Source: an uncultured Oscillospiraceae bacterium
GTDB lineage: Bacteria; Bacillota; Clostridia; Oscillospirales; Oscillospiraceae
Length of the DNA stretch: 43,324 bases
Direction of reading: 5' to 3'
Assembly (NCBI GenBank): GCA_934589225.1
Contig: CAKTNS010000024.1
Span: 1-43,324, forward strand
The position numbers and the translations under genes are program-made. How positions within the stretch are numbered: position 1 is the first letter of the stretch; every line of letters starts with the position of its first letter. Shown here one piece after another: positions 23,766-32,468 of the stretch. The notes beneath the pieces were generated by a model. That model was not told where the DNA came from, made no database searches, and worked only from the letters and a program-made list of their open reading frames with translations.

Positions 23766-24551
23766 TTATACATAATAGAGGAATTTATGATTGTACTTCT
23801 TATAAATCCAGCCGCCAATTGTCACTACGATCAATGCGTAAAGCGCACACAACAGGTGGAAAGAAAGAGACGGAATTCCCCCATCCAGCACAACCACCCG
23901 GAAATACTTGATATAGCAATAAATCGGATTCATCAGGAAAAATCTCTGCACTCTCAGTGAAAAAGTGTCAACTGTATAGAAAATGGCTGACATGTACATC
24001 AAAAGCAGCGTGAATATATCATACAGGTATCCAATATCCCGGAAGAAAACATACAGCGCCGAAAGTATCAGCCCAACGCCGATGTTAAACACCACCATAC
24101 ATAAAATAGGATACAGGAGCATGAAGAATCCCAGGTGGAATGTCACCTGATCAATCGCGGCAAAAAGGAAAAACACCAACAGCGTCAGTCCAAAATTTAT
24201 CAGCGAAGAAATATTCTTGGATAGTAAGAACATGTATTTGGGCACGTTCACCTTGCTGAATATGGACGCATTGGCCATTAAGGAATTCATTCCTCCGTGG
24301 GTTGACTCATTAAAATAGGAGAAGACCAGATTTCCGCAGAATAGATATGTCGTATAGTGATCCATGCCCCGGCCAAAGAAGTTCATAAAGACAAGCCGCA
24401 TTACAAATAGCTGAAGCAAAGGGGACAGGACACTCCAAAGCATCCCCAAAACCGTACGTTTATATTTCTGCTTAAAATCGCGCTTGGTCAATTCCTCGAA
24501 TAGGAACTGATTGGTAACTACTTTTTCTCGAATTGTATTTAATAGTTTCAT
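23766..24551 (-). CDS. Polysaccharide ABC exporter permease (Wzm/TagG type)
   Basis: A 261-residue ABC-2 permease with six predicted transmembrane segments and the typical N-terminal cytoplasmic helix (FEELTKRDFKQKYKRTVLGMLW begins the domain; the K/R-rich part precedes the first span). It forms the channel for lipid-linked glycan export with the ATPase 15 bases downstream. The start codon lies four bases after the stop of the preceding gene. No separate regulatory signals are seen. AT-rich. Confidence 0.93.
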   Translation of the reverse strand: MKLLNTIREKVVTNQFLFEELTKRDFKQKYKRTVLGMLWSVLSPLLQLFVMRLVFMNFFGRGMDHYTTYLFCGNLVFSYFNESTHGGMNSLMANASIFSKVNVPKYMFLLSKNISSLINFGLTLLVFFLFAAIDQVTFHLGFFMLLYPILCMVVFNIGVGLILSALYVFFRDIGYLYDIFTLLLMYMSAIFYTVDTFSLRVQRFFLMNPIYCYIKYFRVVVLDGGIPSLSFHLLCALYALIVVTIGGWIYKKYNHKFLYYV

Positions 24552-24555
24552 ATTA

Positions 24556-26415
24556 TCATCTCAAATGGAAAATGTGTAAGATTCGCTTTACGAATGTATT
24601 TCTGCGGGAACCCTTAGGAAAGATTCTGCTGAGAATGCCACGCATGTTTTTCCCCCGTGGGAACAGTTTGTTCAGAATATCCCGATCTCCTTTGGCAACG
24701 CTGTTCTTTCTATCCAGCATATACGCAATGGTTTGTTCATAGAAGCAAGTCTGGCGTATCGATGTCCAAAAACAGGCACTGACCGGGTTTCCAAAGTCAA
24801 ATAGCGGTATATCAAACTGGTAGGCAATGACCACAGGCTTCTTTTGCGCTTTCAGAAGCGCAAGATAATCTGCACACGGGGCATACGGAAGTTGATACTG
24901 AAGTTCAGCGTTCACGGGATACAAAACATTATACTCCTGACCGATTATTTCCACATAGTCACAGCAGAGCATATTTAGAATTTCCTTTGCTGAGCGCAGC
25001 TGTCCAAGCGTATTTATAGAGGATGCCTTTATTGCGTCTATTCCGAACGCTCTGCGCATACCTTCCAGGTTCCACAGCATAGAATCCGTATAAAAATATC
25101 CAAATGGCTCCTTCAACTGCGCAGAAACATAGTTCCACTCCGTCTCCGGATAGATATCATTCATTCTGGCCAGCATCAGAATATCCTTGGGGGCACAAAC
25201 CAAAGAAGCAGTGTCCTTATGGGCTTCCCACAGCGGTGTAACAGAGTCAGAAAACAGCACTTTAGGGCCATAAACAAGAATGCGCTTATACTCATTCAAA
25301 ATCCAGGGAAGATAGGGCAGTAGAATAGGAATCGTTTGATGCTCCTCTTGCAGAAGGTTTTTCCAGAATCCCGCATTCAAAAACCGGATGGAAACATTTC
25401 CTCTGTTCTCACAGATTCTTTCAAATTCCTTCTGTATAAAGGCATCCGGTTTCCGGAGTGCCACAATCAAGTCATAGGAGTGGTTTGAATCCACATGCTC
25501 CAAGAAAGACTGTAAAGGGGCGGCAAGCAGGAAACTCTCTTCCTCGCTGAAATCAAAGAATACAGGAACAGCGCCTTCCCTGGGATGAAATACAGGAATT
25601 GAATCGGTATAGTTGAAGTATACCAGAGGAAGATGGTGTACCTTGTAGTGCCCCTTTTTTTCAATCCAGTAAATATAAGAGCTGCAAATGATTTCCCCCA
25701 TGAAGCCGTAGATGCGAGCCAATTGCTGATTGTAGTGCGACAAGTCTACTTCTTTCTCCAGTTTTTCCAACACTGTAAACTCAATTTCACACATCTGTTG
25801 GAATAGTTCCTTACGCATTACAAAGCAGTTAAATCCCAGAAAGTATTCCCCGTTTAGATACTTTTTGGCCGCTGCTCCAATCTTCGGAGATACCTTCTCC
25901 AGAATCCCCAGCATACACTCCAAATCCTCTGTCATGATCAGAGCCCTGTCATGAGCCGTCCAATGGCGAAGGGCCGTGGGCTGGTTGCCCCGTGGCGTAT
26001 ACAATTTTGCCACTTTCTGCAACGGACCGCAAACAATATCGTTGTCCTCGATTACAGCCCGCATTTCCGCTTCGTCTTCCAGCCCAAAGTGCGCAAGCGT
26101 GTACGGTGTAATCGCGGTAGATTCAATTTGTCCACGTAAATTACGGGGTGCGCTCACATCCCGAAAACACAGAAACCGACGGTAATGGCACAAGCCATAG
26201 TAGTCTGCCTCTACATTTTTCCAGGCCCAATACTGCGCTGTCAACTCACAGTATTGGGGGTTCTTTGCGGAGATATTCTCTCCTTCGTCATCGTGTCGCA
26301 TTCCTTCCATCCGTCTGGCAGCAATAGCAGAGCCAACCTGAACAGGCATTAGAAGTTCATTTGAAGGCAATACGGAGGGCTTATGGCAAGCGACCGCGAT
26401 TTTAATATTCTTCAT
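24556..26415 (-). CDS. DUF4422 protein fused to a GT8-like domain
   Basis: A 619-residue cytoplasmic protein with two parts. Residues 1-270 form a DUF4422 domain (VACHKPSVLPS, CELTAQYWAWKN, YYGLCHYRRFL), a predicted glycosyltransferase family common in capsule loci. Residues about 310-570 resemble GT8 enzymes: a strand ending RILVYGPKVLFSD followed by SVTPLWEAH. In GT8 this place reads Y-L-D-x-D; here the aspartates are replaced by G-P-K-V, so the metal-binding DxD is missing. The C-terminal basic tail (RGILSRIFPKGSRRNTF) may touch the membrane. AGGAG precedes the ATG. The donor sugar is unknown. Confidence 0.75.
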   Translation of the reverse strand: MKNIKIAVACHKPSVLPSNELLMPVQVGSAIAARRMEGMRHDDEGENISAKNPQYCELTAQYWAWKNVEADYYGLCHYRRFLCFRDVSAPRNLRGQIESTAITPYTLAHFGLEDEAEMRAVIEDNDIVCGPLQKVAKLYTPRGNQPTALRHWTAHDRALIMTEDLECMLGILEKVSPKIGAAAKKYLNGEYFLGFNCFVMRKELFQQMCEIEFTVLEKLEKEVDLSHYNQQLARIYGFMGEIICSSYIYWIEKKGHYKVHHLPLVYFNYTDSIPVFHPREGAVPVFFDFSEEESFLLAAPLQSFLEHVDSNHSYDLIVALRKPDAFIQKEFERICENRGNVSIRFLNAGFWKNLLQEEHQTIPILLPYLPWILNEYKRILVYGPKVLFSDSVTPLWEAHKDTASLVCAPKDILMLARMNDIYPETEWNYVSAQLKEPFGYFYTDSMLWNLEGMRRAFGIDAIKASSINTLGQLRSAKEILNMLCCDYVEIIGQEYNVLYPVNAELQYQLPYAPCADYLALLKAQKKPVVIAYQFDIPLFDFGNPVSACFWTSIRQTCFYEQTIAYMLDRKNSVAKGDRDILNKLFPRGKNMRGILSRIFPKGSRRNTFVKRILHIFHLR

Positions 26416-26438
26416 TGTTTTCTCCTGATTTGTTTGCC

Positions 26439-29400
26439 TTATCGTCCTCTGGCAATGAGTTCTTTCTTCATACGATCATAGCCCTCGTACTTGGGAATTG
26501 GGCTCTTTATCGGTAACGTAATCAAATCACCAAAATATCGATTAGCTGTTTCATCCGACCAAGTGCATCCACCAGAAGCAGAAGTAAATGTCATCTCGCC
26601 GAACTTAATGCTCCCATCATTCAAAATATAAAAATCAACTCTTACATGCGCAAATCCCGCCGCAAGCCTTTCCGCTAACTCAATCATTTTCGACAGATTA
26701 GGAGGGCACGGAATTTCTTCCTCTATTCTTGGATAACTGTAAGTAAAGTCCAGTTTATTCCAATTCAAATCGAAGAATGCCATCCTCAGCCCTGTTTTTC
26801 TATCACTTAAATACATAATACAGTCAGCTTTCCCGTTAAAACAGAACACTTTATAGTCCTTAAGGTCTCCTCCTGCATTTTCCAGGTATTCCTCCGCAAT
26901 AATTCTCGGCTGAATATTCATATAGTGCAGTTCAAGGCCATTATTAAATGCGTAATTCATAGAAAGCCATTTTTCCATAGACTGTTCGGCGTGTTGCAAA
27001 TCCATGTTCTGTTTATCCGTAACGATTATATTTGTTGCACAGCCATGATTCGTTTTTAAGACAAATTTTTCAGGAAGACTTTCGAAATCTATATCGTCAA
27101 ATTTGTTCCACACTCCAAGAAGCGGCACAAGGTAATCCTCACCGATTTTTTCAGAAACATATTTCCTCACCAAGTATTTGTCAGTTAAAGCTGTTTTCAA
27201 CGGGGTGCTGTCATACAACTTAAGCCACTGTATCTTTTCATTAAAAGTCTTCGGGAAGTCCAACGAAAGTGCATTTCCTGTTCTACAACGATACCATCTC
27301 TCTAGCTCTGTGCGATAATAATCAGGGCCAAGGTTAGCATAGAAGTCATAATCCCGTCTTGTTTCTTTTTTATCCACATCCCCCTGTTCACATGTTCCGG
27401 AAGATTTGAACCCGTCGCGAATTTTTCTCGGCAAATGAGTAATCATTCGACCAATTTTGAAAGAGACTGAATTGTGCACACAATTCAAATCATAGTTTAA
27501 ACTTTCCACCGTCTTTTTTGCTGTGGCAGACGGTTCTGAAAATACCCGTATTTTTTCACCGTTATCTACCGCAAGTCTATGATATTTGTATGCAATTGGG
27601 TCATCCAATATCATTCTTAACCTGAAACTCTCCTCCATGTTGAAGAGCTCGCCGTGAATCTCTCCGGCGGCCATTATTGTTCTGAAATCTTCAGAAAACC
27701 GCTCCAGGAAAATGTCTTTATATTCCTCACCAATCCGGCCGTAATTCCACTCGTAGTTTTTGAACCGATAGAGAGCAAGCAACGGTGCAAAGTCCTTTTC
27801 CAATTCCGGCTCTTTGCGAAGCTCCTCACGAATGTATGAATACTCCTCACACATAGAAAAAACCTTCCCTCGCGAGTGAACGGAGGAAGCAGGATTGTCC
27901 CGGCGAAGCATGTAATAGTCCCGTTCCAGGTACATCAAGCGGTTTGCGTGACACATAGTCAGAAACCAGAATCCATTGTCCTGGTATGAAGCCCCTGGAG
28001 ATTCATGAAAGCGTATGTGATTTGAGCGCAAAAATGCTAAATCGTATATGCCGCTCCAAATGACATTGTTGCACTTAAAAACATAATGCCAGTCCCTGGG
28101 AGTGTAAATGCGGTTATATTGGACATATGTCCGATTCTCAATCATTGCGCGATACTTAAAATATCGCCATTTCTCATCATCTTCAACAAATATCGAAAAA
28201 TCAGGTTTGATAATATCCAGATAATTGCTTTCCGCCAGTTGGTACAATTCCTCAAACATAAGTGGCTTTATATAATCATCTGTCTCCAGGATTGCAAAGT
28301 ACTCACCCGTCGCGGCGTCCATGCCCATATTCATCTGGTAGCCATAGCTTTTTACAGGGGAGTGCAAAATCTTTATTCTGGCATCCTTCTGTGCGTATTC
28401 CTCCAGAATCTCCAGTGTGCCGTCAGTTGATCCTGCATCCACACAAATGATTTCGATTTCCTGCATGGTCTGGTTCATTGCACTTTCTATGCACTCACGA
28501 ATAAATGGGGCCACATTCAGCGACGGCAAGACCACAGACACCTTAACAGGGCTGTCAATATGCCGGATGATTTTAATATACTTGTCGTATTTGTTGCTCT
28601 CCAAATAGAATGACCTTGGAAATCTTGAAAATCCAAACTCCGTCTCAGCGTATTTGCGGATGTAATCACGCAGAACGCATTTCGCCTGGGGGTCTTTTAT
28701 AGCTTCATAGTTATAAATCACCCCGTTCATTGCGGACCGCAAATAGGATTCTTCGTAGGTTGAAAAAGTGCCGTCTTCCTGCATTCTCCTTTTCGTTTCC
28801 CTGAAGGCATCCCAGAATGCGAGCGGTGATGCATGGTTTGTCTGTTGTAGACTCGTCCCGCTACCAATTCGGTAATTTACAAAGCTTTCATTCAGCACAG
28901 AGATTTTTTCGGCCTGTGTGAGTGCCTGCGTAGTAAACGCCAGATCGTTCGTACGAACCACACTCTGCCATACAATATGGTGTGCCTCAATAAATCTTCT
29001 CCGAAACATTTTATTCCAAGGCCAGTTCTGAAAGGAATTTAGCAAAAGCTCCGCCATTTCCGATGGATGGAACGGTGAATGGTCGGGGCACTGATCAATT
29101 TGAAGACTCCAAGGCATTGGTTTTACTGTACCGGTGCGCATATCAAACTCACTGGCAGCATAGACCAGCACATCCGACATTTCCCGCTCCATCACCGCTA
29201 CGCATTTTTCCAGCATTTCAGGCATAAAGATATCATCAGCGTCTAAAAACGACAGAAAATCACCCTTTGCGATTTTCATACCCGCATTGCGCGCTTCTCC
29301 AGCGTTACTATGCTCTACAAACAATGAGCGAATCCTACTATCTTTTTTCTTTAAAGCTCGAATAATAGATGGCGTTTTATCCTGTGAACCGTCATCAACA

Positions 29401-29525
29401 ATAATAATTTCGATTTCTTTCAGCGTCTGATGAATAACGCTTTCCACACACTCTAAGAGAAATCTTTCCCCATTGTACACTGGAATAATTACCGAAACCT
29501 TCGGTTGCGTTTCCTTTGTCATCAT
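26439..29525 (-). CDS. Triple-domain glycosyltransferase: GT2, GT2 and TupA-like ATP-grasp
   Basis: A 1028-residue protein. Domain 1 (about 8-300) is a GT2 transferase (VSVIIPVYNGERFL, DDGSQDKT, FLDADD). Domain 2 (about 325-620) is a second GT2 copy (VSVVLPSLNVAPFI, DAGSTDGT, LETDDY). Domain 3 (about 740-1020) is a TupA-like ATP-grasp (TFNEKIQWLKLYD, FVLKTNHGC, DYKVFCFNGKAD, VDFYILNDGSIKFGEMTF), a family linked to teichuronopeptide synthesis. The ATG at 29523-29525 is preferred to the GTG at 29543 because AAAGGA precedes it at the right distance. Domain 3 would join an amino acid or similar carboxylate, so the product may be a decorated glycan. AT-rich. Confidence 0.82.
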   Translation of the reverse strand: MMTKETQPKVSVIIPVYNGERFLLECVESVIHQTLKEIEIIIVDDGSQDKTPSIIRALKKKDSRIRSLFVEHSNAGEARNAGMKIAKGDFLSFLDADDIFMPEMLEKCVAVMEREMSDVLVYAASEFDMRTGTVKPMPWSLQIDQCPDHSPFHPSEMAELLLNSFQNWPWNKMFRRRFIEAHHIVWQSVVRTNDLAFTTQALTQAEKISVLNESFVNYRIGSGTSLQQTNHASPLAFWDAFRETKRRMQEDGTFSTYEESYLRSAMNGVIYNYEAIKDPQAKCVLRDYIRKYAETEFGFSRFPRSFYLESNKYDKYIKIIRHIDSPVKVSVVLPSLNVAPFIRECIESAMNQTMQEIEIICVDAGSTDGTLEILEEYAQKDARIKILHSPVKSYGYQMNMGMDAATGEYFAILETDDYIKPLMFEELYQLAESNYLDIIKPDFSIFVEDDEKWRYFKYRAMIENRTYVQYNRIYTPRDWHYVFKCNNVIWSGIYDLAFLRSNHIRFHESPGASYQDNGFWFLTMCHANRLMYLERDYYMLRRDNPASSVHSRGKVFSMCEEYSYIREELRKEPELEKDFAPLLALYRFKNYEWNYGRIGEEYKDIFLERFSEDFRTIMAAGEIHGELFNMEESFRLRMILDDPIAYKYHRLAVDNGEKIRVFSEPSATAKKTVESLNYDLNCVHNSVSFKIGRMITHLPRKIRDGFKSSGTCEQGDVDKKETRRDYDFYANLGPDYYRTELERWYRCRTGNALSLDFPKTFNEKIQWLKLYDSTPLKTALTDKYLVRKYVSEKIGEDYLVPLLGVWNKFDDIDFESLPEKFVLKTNHGCATNIIVTDKQNMDLQHAEQSMEKWLSMNYAFNNGLELHYMNIQPRIIAEEYLENAGGDLKDYKVFCFNGKADCIMYLSDRKTGLRMAFFDLNWNKLDFTYSYPRIEEEIPCPPNLSKMIELAERLAAGFAHVRVDFYILNDGSIKFGEMTFTSASGGCTWSDETANRYFGDLITLPIKSPIPKYEGYDRMKKELIARGR

Positions 29526-29599
29526 CTTCTTCTTTCCTTTCACTGGATAATGTTCTACAGCCTCCGTGACAGCCTAGACCAATCCATCATAGTATATTT

Positions 29600-30517
29600 T
29601 CATTTTTTCGAAATCGATGTAAAGACAAATTCTGCTTTCGGGTTAAAAAGCATCCCCGCCCAAATTCCCCTCGCCAACATCCCGAGTCTTGGGAGCCTGG
29701 GCTTTCCGTTCTTCATGATCCGCAAAAAATCCCTGCCGCGTTTTGCGAAACAATACAGTCGTCCTTTCATGCCCTCCTGCCTATAGAGATAGGCCTCGTT
29801 CCGGAAGGCATAAAAATAGCGCCCGATCCGCTCCGGTGCGTCCAGGGCAATATTGGAGCCCTCGTTGTTCCCGGTGGCGTGGACCACCTGGCTTTGGCCT
29901 GCCAGGAAGCAGGGCACCCTTCCCCGGACTGCGATTCGGCGGGTGAATTCCAGGTCGTCGCCCCAGATGAAGAACTGGGTGATGGGAAGGCCAAACCGGC
30001 GAATCACATCCGACCGCAGGAACAAAGAGACAAAAGTCGCCTGCTCCGCCTGGACCAGGCCGTATTTCAGGAAGGGGCTGTAGTCATAATAGCTCTTTTT
30101 CAGCTTCTGCCGGTTCATTTTACACTCGCCGCCATCGGTCCACAGGGCCACGCTGCTGAGCCAGCCGTAGTTTCCGCCCAGGGCCCGGTCTGCTTCCAGG
30201 AGCTTTTCCAGGGCCTGGGGCTCCGGCAGGGTGTCGTCATCCATGACCCAGACGAACCCGTAGCCCGCCTCCACCGCCCATCGCATGCCCCGGTTGAAGC
30301 CTCCGGCGCCGCCCAGGTTGCTGCCGGTATTCCGGTAATGGCAATCCTGCTGCCCGGCGGCCCACTGGGCTGTACCGTCGGTGCTGGCGTTATCCACGAT
30401 CAGGATGTCGCACCCGGCACTCTGGTCCCGCAGGGCTTCCACGCAGTGCTTTAAAAGCTCCAAGCGGTTATAGGTGACCACCACCGCGCAGACGCTGTGT
30501 TTTTTCCCCTCTTGCAT
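29600..30517 (-). CDS. GT2 glycosyltransferase, GlfT1/rhamnosyltransferase-like
   Basis: About 305 residues, first gene of the glycan cluster. It has the GT2 fold of the galactofuranosyl/rhamnosyltransferase branch: AVVVTYNRLELL, DNASTDGT, the NTGSNLGGAGGFNRGM loop and the metal-binding MDDDTLP, then FIWGDDLEFTRR. With glf nearby, transfer of galactofuranose onto a lipid-linked acceptor is the likely role, but rhamnose cannot be excluded. The ATG at 30515-30517 is chosen because the upstream ATG (30529) abuts the GGAGG; the true start could be either. Its base composition is GC-rich, unlike the next gene. No promoter was found between it and the inverted repeat at 30598; expression may depend on the invertible segment. 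Confidence 0.87.
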   Translation of the reverse strand: MQEGKKHSVCAVVVTYNRLELLKHCVEALRDQSAGCDILIVDNASTDGTAQWAAGQQDCHYRNTGSNLGGAGGFNRGMRWAVEAGYGFVWVMDDDTLPEPQALEKLLEADRALGGNYGWLSSVALWTDGGECKMNRQKLKKSYYDYSPFLKYGLVQAEQATFVSLFLRSDVIRRFGLPITQFFIWGDDLEFTRRIAVRGRVPCFLAGQSQVVHATGNNEGSNIALDAPERIGRYFYAFRNEAYLYRQEGMKGRLYCFAKRGRDFLRIMKNGKPRLPRLGMLARGIWAGMLFNPKAEFVFTSISKK

Positions 30518-30597
30518 CCGGCCGCCCATCCTCCCTTACGCCGACTCTCCCCCGGGGGAAAGGGTCCCGCCGGGTTTGCTGTTCAGTGGCTGATTTT

Positions 30598-30697
30598 GTA
30601 CAGTTTATCATCCATGAAGCCCTTGCAATTTGTCTGCCAAATTGTTATAATAAAAAGTGCTTATATCGTGCTTCTTCGCGCGGTTAATAAACTGTAC
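30598..30697. promoter_or_regulatory. Predicted invertible promoter segment
   Basis: Perfect 11-bp inverted repeats GTACAGTTTAT (30598-30608) and ATAAACTGTAC (30687-30697) bound 78 bp. Inside is a consensus promoter TTGCAA (30623-30628), 17 bp, TATAAT (30646-30651) pointing right, away from the glycan genes. The -35 and spacer also hold a 7-bp dyad (CAATTTG/CAAATTG, 30626-30644). The right repeat ends four bases before the recombinase stop codon. Inversion would point the promoter at the GT2 gene with a leader of about 120 bases. That it inverts is inference. Confidence 0.65.
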
Positions 30698-30701
30698 TTT
30701 T

Positions 30702-31292
30702 TCATCCGTTGCATTCCTTTACCCACCGCAAAAAGGTGCTGTGGGTGATGCCCAGCTGTTTTGCCGCCGCTCTGGCGGATATTTTTTGGTCCTGCCACTG
30801 CTTTTGGAGTTCATAAAACGCCGCGGGCCGCTCCATGGGCTTTCTGCCGAACCGAACGCCGTTTTGCTTTGCCGCGGCGATGCCCTCTGCCTGGCGCTGC
30901 CGGATGAACTCCCGCTCCGTCTGGGCTACATAGGACAGGAGCTGCAAAACAATGTCCGCGATCAGCGTTCCGGTCAGGTCCCGGTTTTGCCGGGTATCCA
31001 GCAAGGGCATATCCAGCACCACAATGGCCGCCTGTTTTTCCTTGGTGATGATCCGCCACTGCTCCAGGATCTCCTCATAATTCCGCCCCAAACGGTCGAT
31101 GCTCTTTACCACCAGGGTATCGTCCTTTTTCAGTTTCCGGACCATTTTCTTATAGTTCTTCCGCTCAAAGTCCTTGCCGGATTGCTTGTCCATGTAGATT
31201 TTGTTTGGGGATATTCCAAACTCCCGCATTGCAATGAGCTGCCGCTGTTCGTTTTGCTCTCTTGTGGAAACACGGATATACCCATATTCCAT
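30702..31292 (-). CDS. Serine site-specific recombinase (resolvase/invertase family)
   Basis: A 196-residue small serine recombinase. The catalytic domain shows S9 in YIRVSTREQ, the DRLGRNYEE motif with its catalytic arginine and the E-helix region (TEREFIRQRQAEGI). A C-terminal helix-turn-helix follows (ISARAAAKQLGITHSTFLRW). Its size matches Hin/Gin and the Mpi promoter invertase of Bacteroides, with no large-serine-integrase extension. The ATG at 31290-31292 has GGAGG eight bases upstream; a TTG further up does not. It stands alone with no transposase or terminal repeats. Its position next to the 30598-30697 repeat pair suggests it inverts that segment. Confidence 0.9.
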   Translation of the reverse strand: MEYGYIRVSTREQNEQRQLIAMREFGISPNKIYMDKQSGKDFERKNYKKMVRKLKKDDTLVVKSIDRLGRNYEEILEQWRIITKEKQAAIVVLDMPLLDTRQNRDLTGTLIADIVLQLLSYVAQTEREFIRQRQAEGIAAAKQNGVRFGRKPMERPAAFYELQKQWQDQKISARAAAKQLGITHSTFLRWVKECNG

Positions 31293-31372
31293 AATGCAAA
31301 CCTCCAATTGATCGGTATTCAGATAAATTGTAATACAGTTTGCGGGGCGGGGGTTCTCTTTTGTTTATAGAT

Positions 31373-31408
31373 AAAAAAAGACCGTTCCGGAGCATTTACC
31401 GGAACGGT
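31373..31408 (-). terminator. Terminator of the sugar-acid operon
   Basis: ACCGTTCCGG (31381-31390) pairs with CCGGAACGGT (31399-31408). On the minus strand it is followed by CTTTTTTT. A T-run on the other side makes it potentially bidirectional. Confidence 0.88.
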
Positions 31409-31422
31409 TTTTTGTTAACTTG

Positions 31423-32451
31423 TTATCTCTGGATTCTGCCGGAGCCGTCGCCGCCGGCCAGCTTTTCCACTTCGGGGACAGTGACCATATTGTAGTCCCC
31501 CTCGATGGAGTGCTTCAGGGCGGAAGCCGCCACGGCGAATTCCACCGCCTGCTGGGTATCCTTGCCGGAGAGCAGACTATAAATCAGGCCGCCGCCGAAG
31601 GAGTCGCCCCCGCCGACCCGGTCGATGATGTGCAGGTCGTACTTTTTAGAGAAGCAATATTCGTCCTTGGCTGCGTTATAGAGCATGGCAGACCAGCCGT
31701 TGTCAAAGGCGGAGTGGCTTTCCCGGAGGGTGATGGCCACCATCTGGAAGCCGAACTTGTCTGCCAGCTGCTTGGCAACAGACTTGTAGCCCTCGTGGTT
31801 CAGGGTGCCGCCGTAGATGTCGGTGGCCTCGGCCTCTATGCCGAAGATATCCTTGGCATCTTCCTCGTTGGAGATGCACACGTCTACGTACTGGCACAGG
31901 TCGGTCATGGCCTTGCGGGCCTGTTCCCGGGTCCAGAGCTTTCCCCGGTAGTTTAAGTCACAGGAAATCTTGCAGCCGTGGGCCTTGGCGGCCTTGCAGG
32001 CCTGACGGCAAATTTCTACCACATTTTCACCCAGGGCCGGGGTAATACCGGTGAAGTGGAACCATTCGGCCCCCTCAAAGATCTTGTCCCAGTCGAAGTC
32101 AGAGGGTTGGGCCTCCTGGATGGCGGAATGGGCCCGGTCATAGATGCAGACGGAACCCCGCTGGGAAGCGCCCTTCTCATTAAAGTAAATACCCACCCGG
32201 TGGCCGCCACGGACGATTTTGGAGGTATCCACACCGTAGCGCCGCAGGCTGTTCACTGCCGCCTGACCGATGGCGTGGGCGGGCAGCTTGGTGACAAAAG
32301 CGGCATCCATACCGTAATTGGCCAGAGACACGGCCACGTTGGCCTCGCCGCCGCCGAAGGTGAATTCCACATGGTCACACTGAACAAAGCGCTCGTAGTT
32401 GTAGGGCTGCAGCCGCAGCATCAGTTCACCGAACGTAACGATTTTAGCCAT
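31423..32451 (-). CDS. kdgK: 2-keto-3-deoxygluconate kinase (PfkB family)
   Basis: A 342-residue ribokinase/PfkB-family kinase, predicted to phosphorylate 2-keto-3-deoxygluconate (KDG) to KDPG. The sugar-binding N-terminus reads TFGGGEANVAVSLA and the catalytic end motif DRVGGGDSFGGGL contains the base Asp and the anion hole. The ATG at 32449-32451 was chosen because the protein then starts MAKIVTFGELMLRL and AGGATGG precedes it. It is the last gene of the operon, 17 bases after the KDPG aldolase, and that neighbour makes KDG the most likely substrate. Confidence 0.92.
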   Translation of the reverse strand: MAKIVTFGELMLRLQPYNYERFVQCDHVEFTFGGGEANVAVSLANYGMDAAFVTKLPAHAIGQAAVNSLRRYGVDTSKIVRGGHRVGIYFNEKGASQRGSVCIYDRAHSAIQEAQPSDFDWDKIFEGAEWFHFTGITPALGENVVEICRQACKAAKAHGCKISCDLNYRGKLWTREQARKAMTDLCQYVDVCISNEEDAKDIFGIEAEATDIYGGTLNHEGYKSVAKQLADKFGFQMVAITLRESHSAFDNGWSAMLYNAAKDEYCFSKKYDLHIIDRVGGGDSFGGGLIYSLLSGKDTQQAVEFAVAASALKHSIEGDYNMVTVPEVEKLAGGDGSGRIQR

Positions 32452-32468
32452 TTTGTACCATCCTTTCT

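Noticed and set aside
30702..31292. Transposon or IS element around the serine recombinase
   Set aside because: No transposase, no long terminal repeats and no target duplication are visible; the only repeat pair nearby is the 11-bp pair that bounds the promoter segment.
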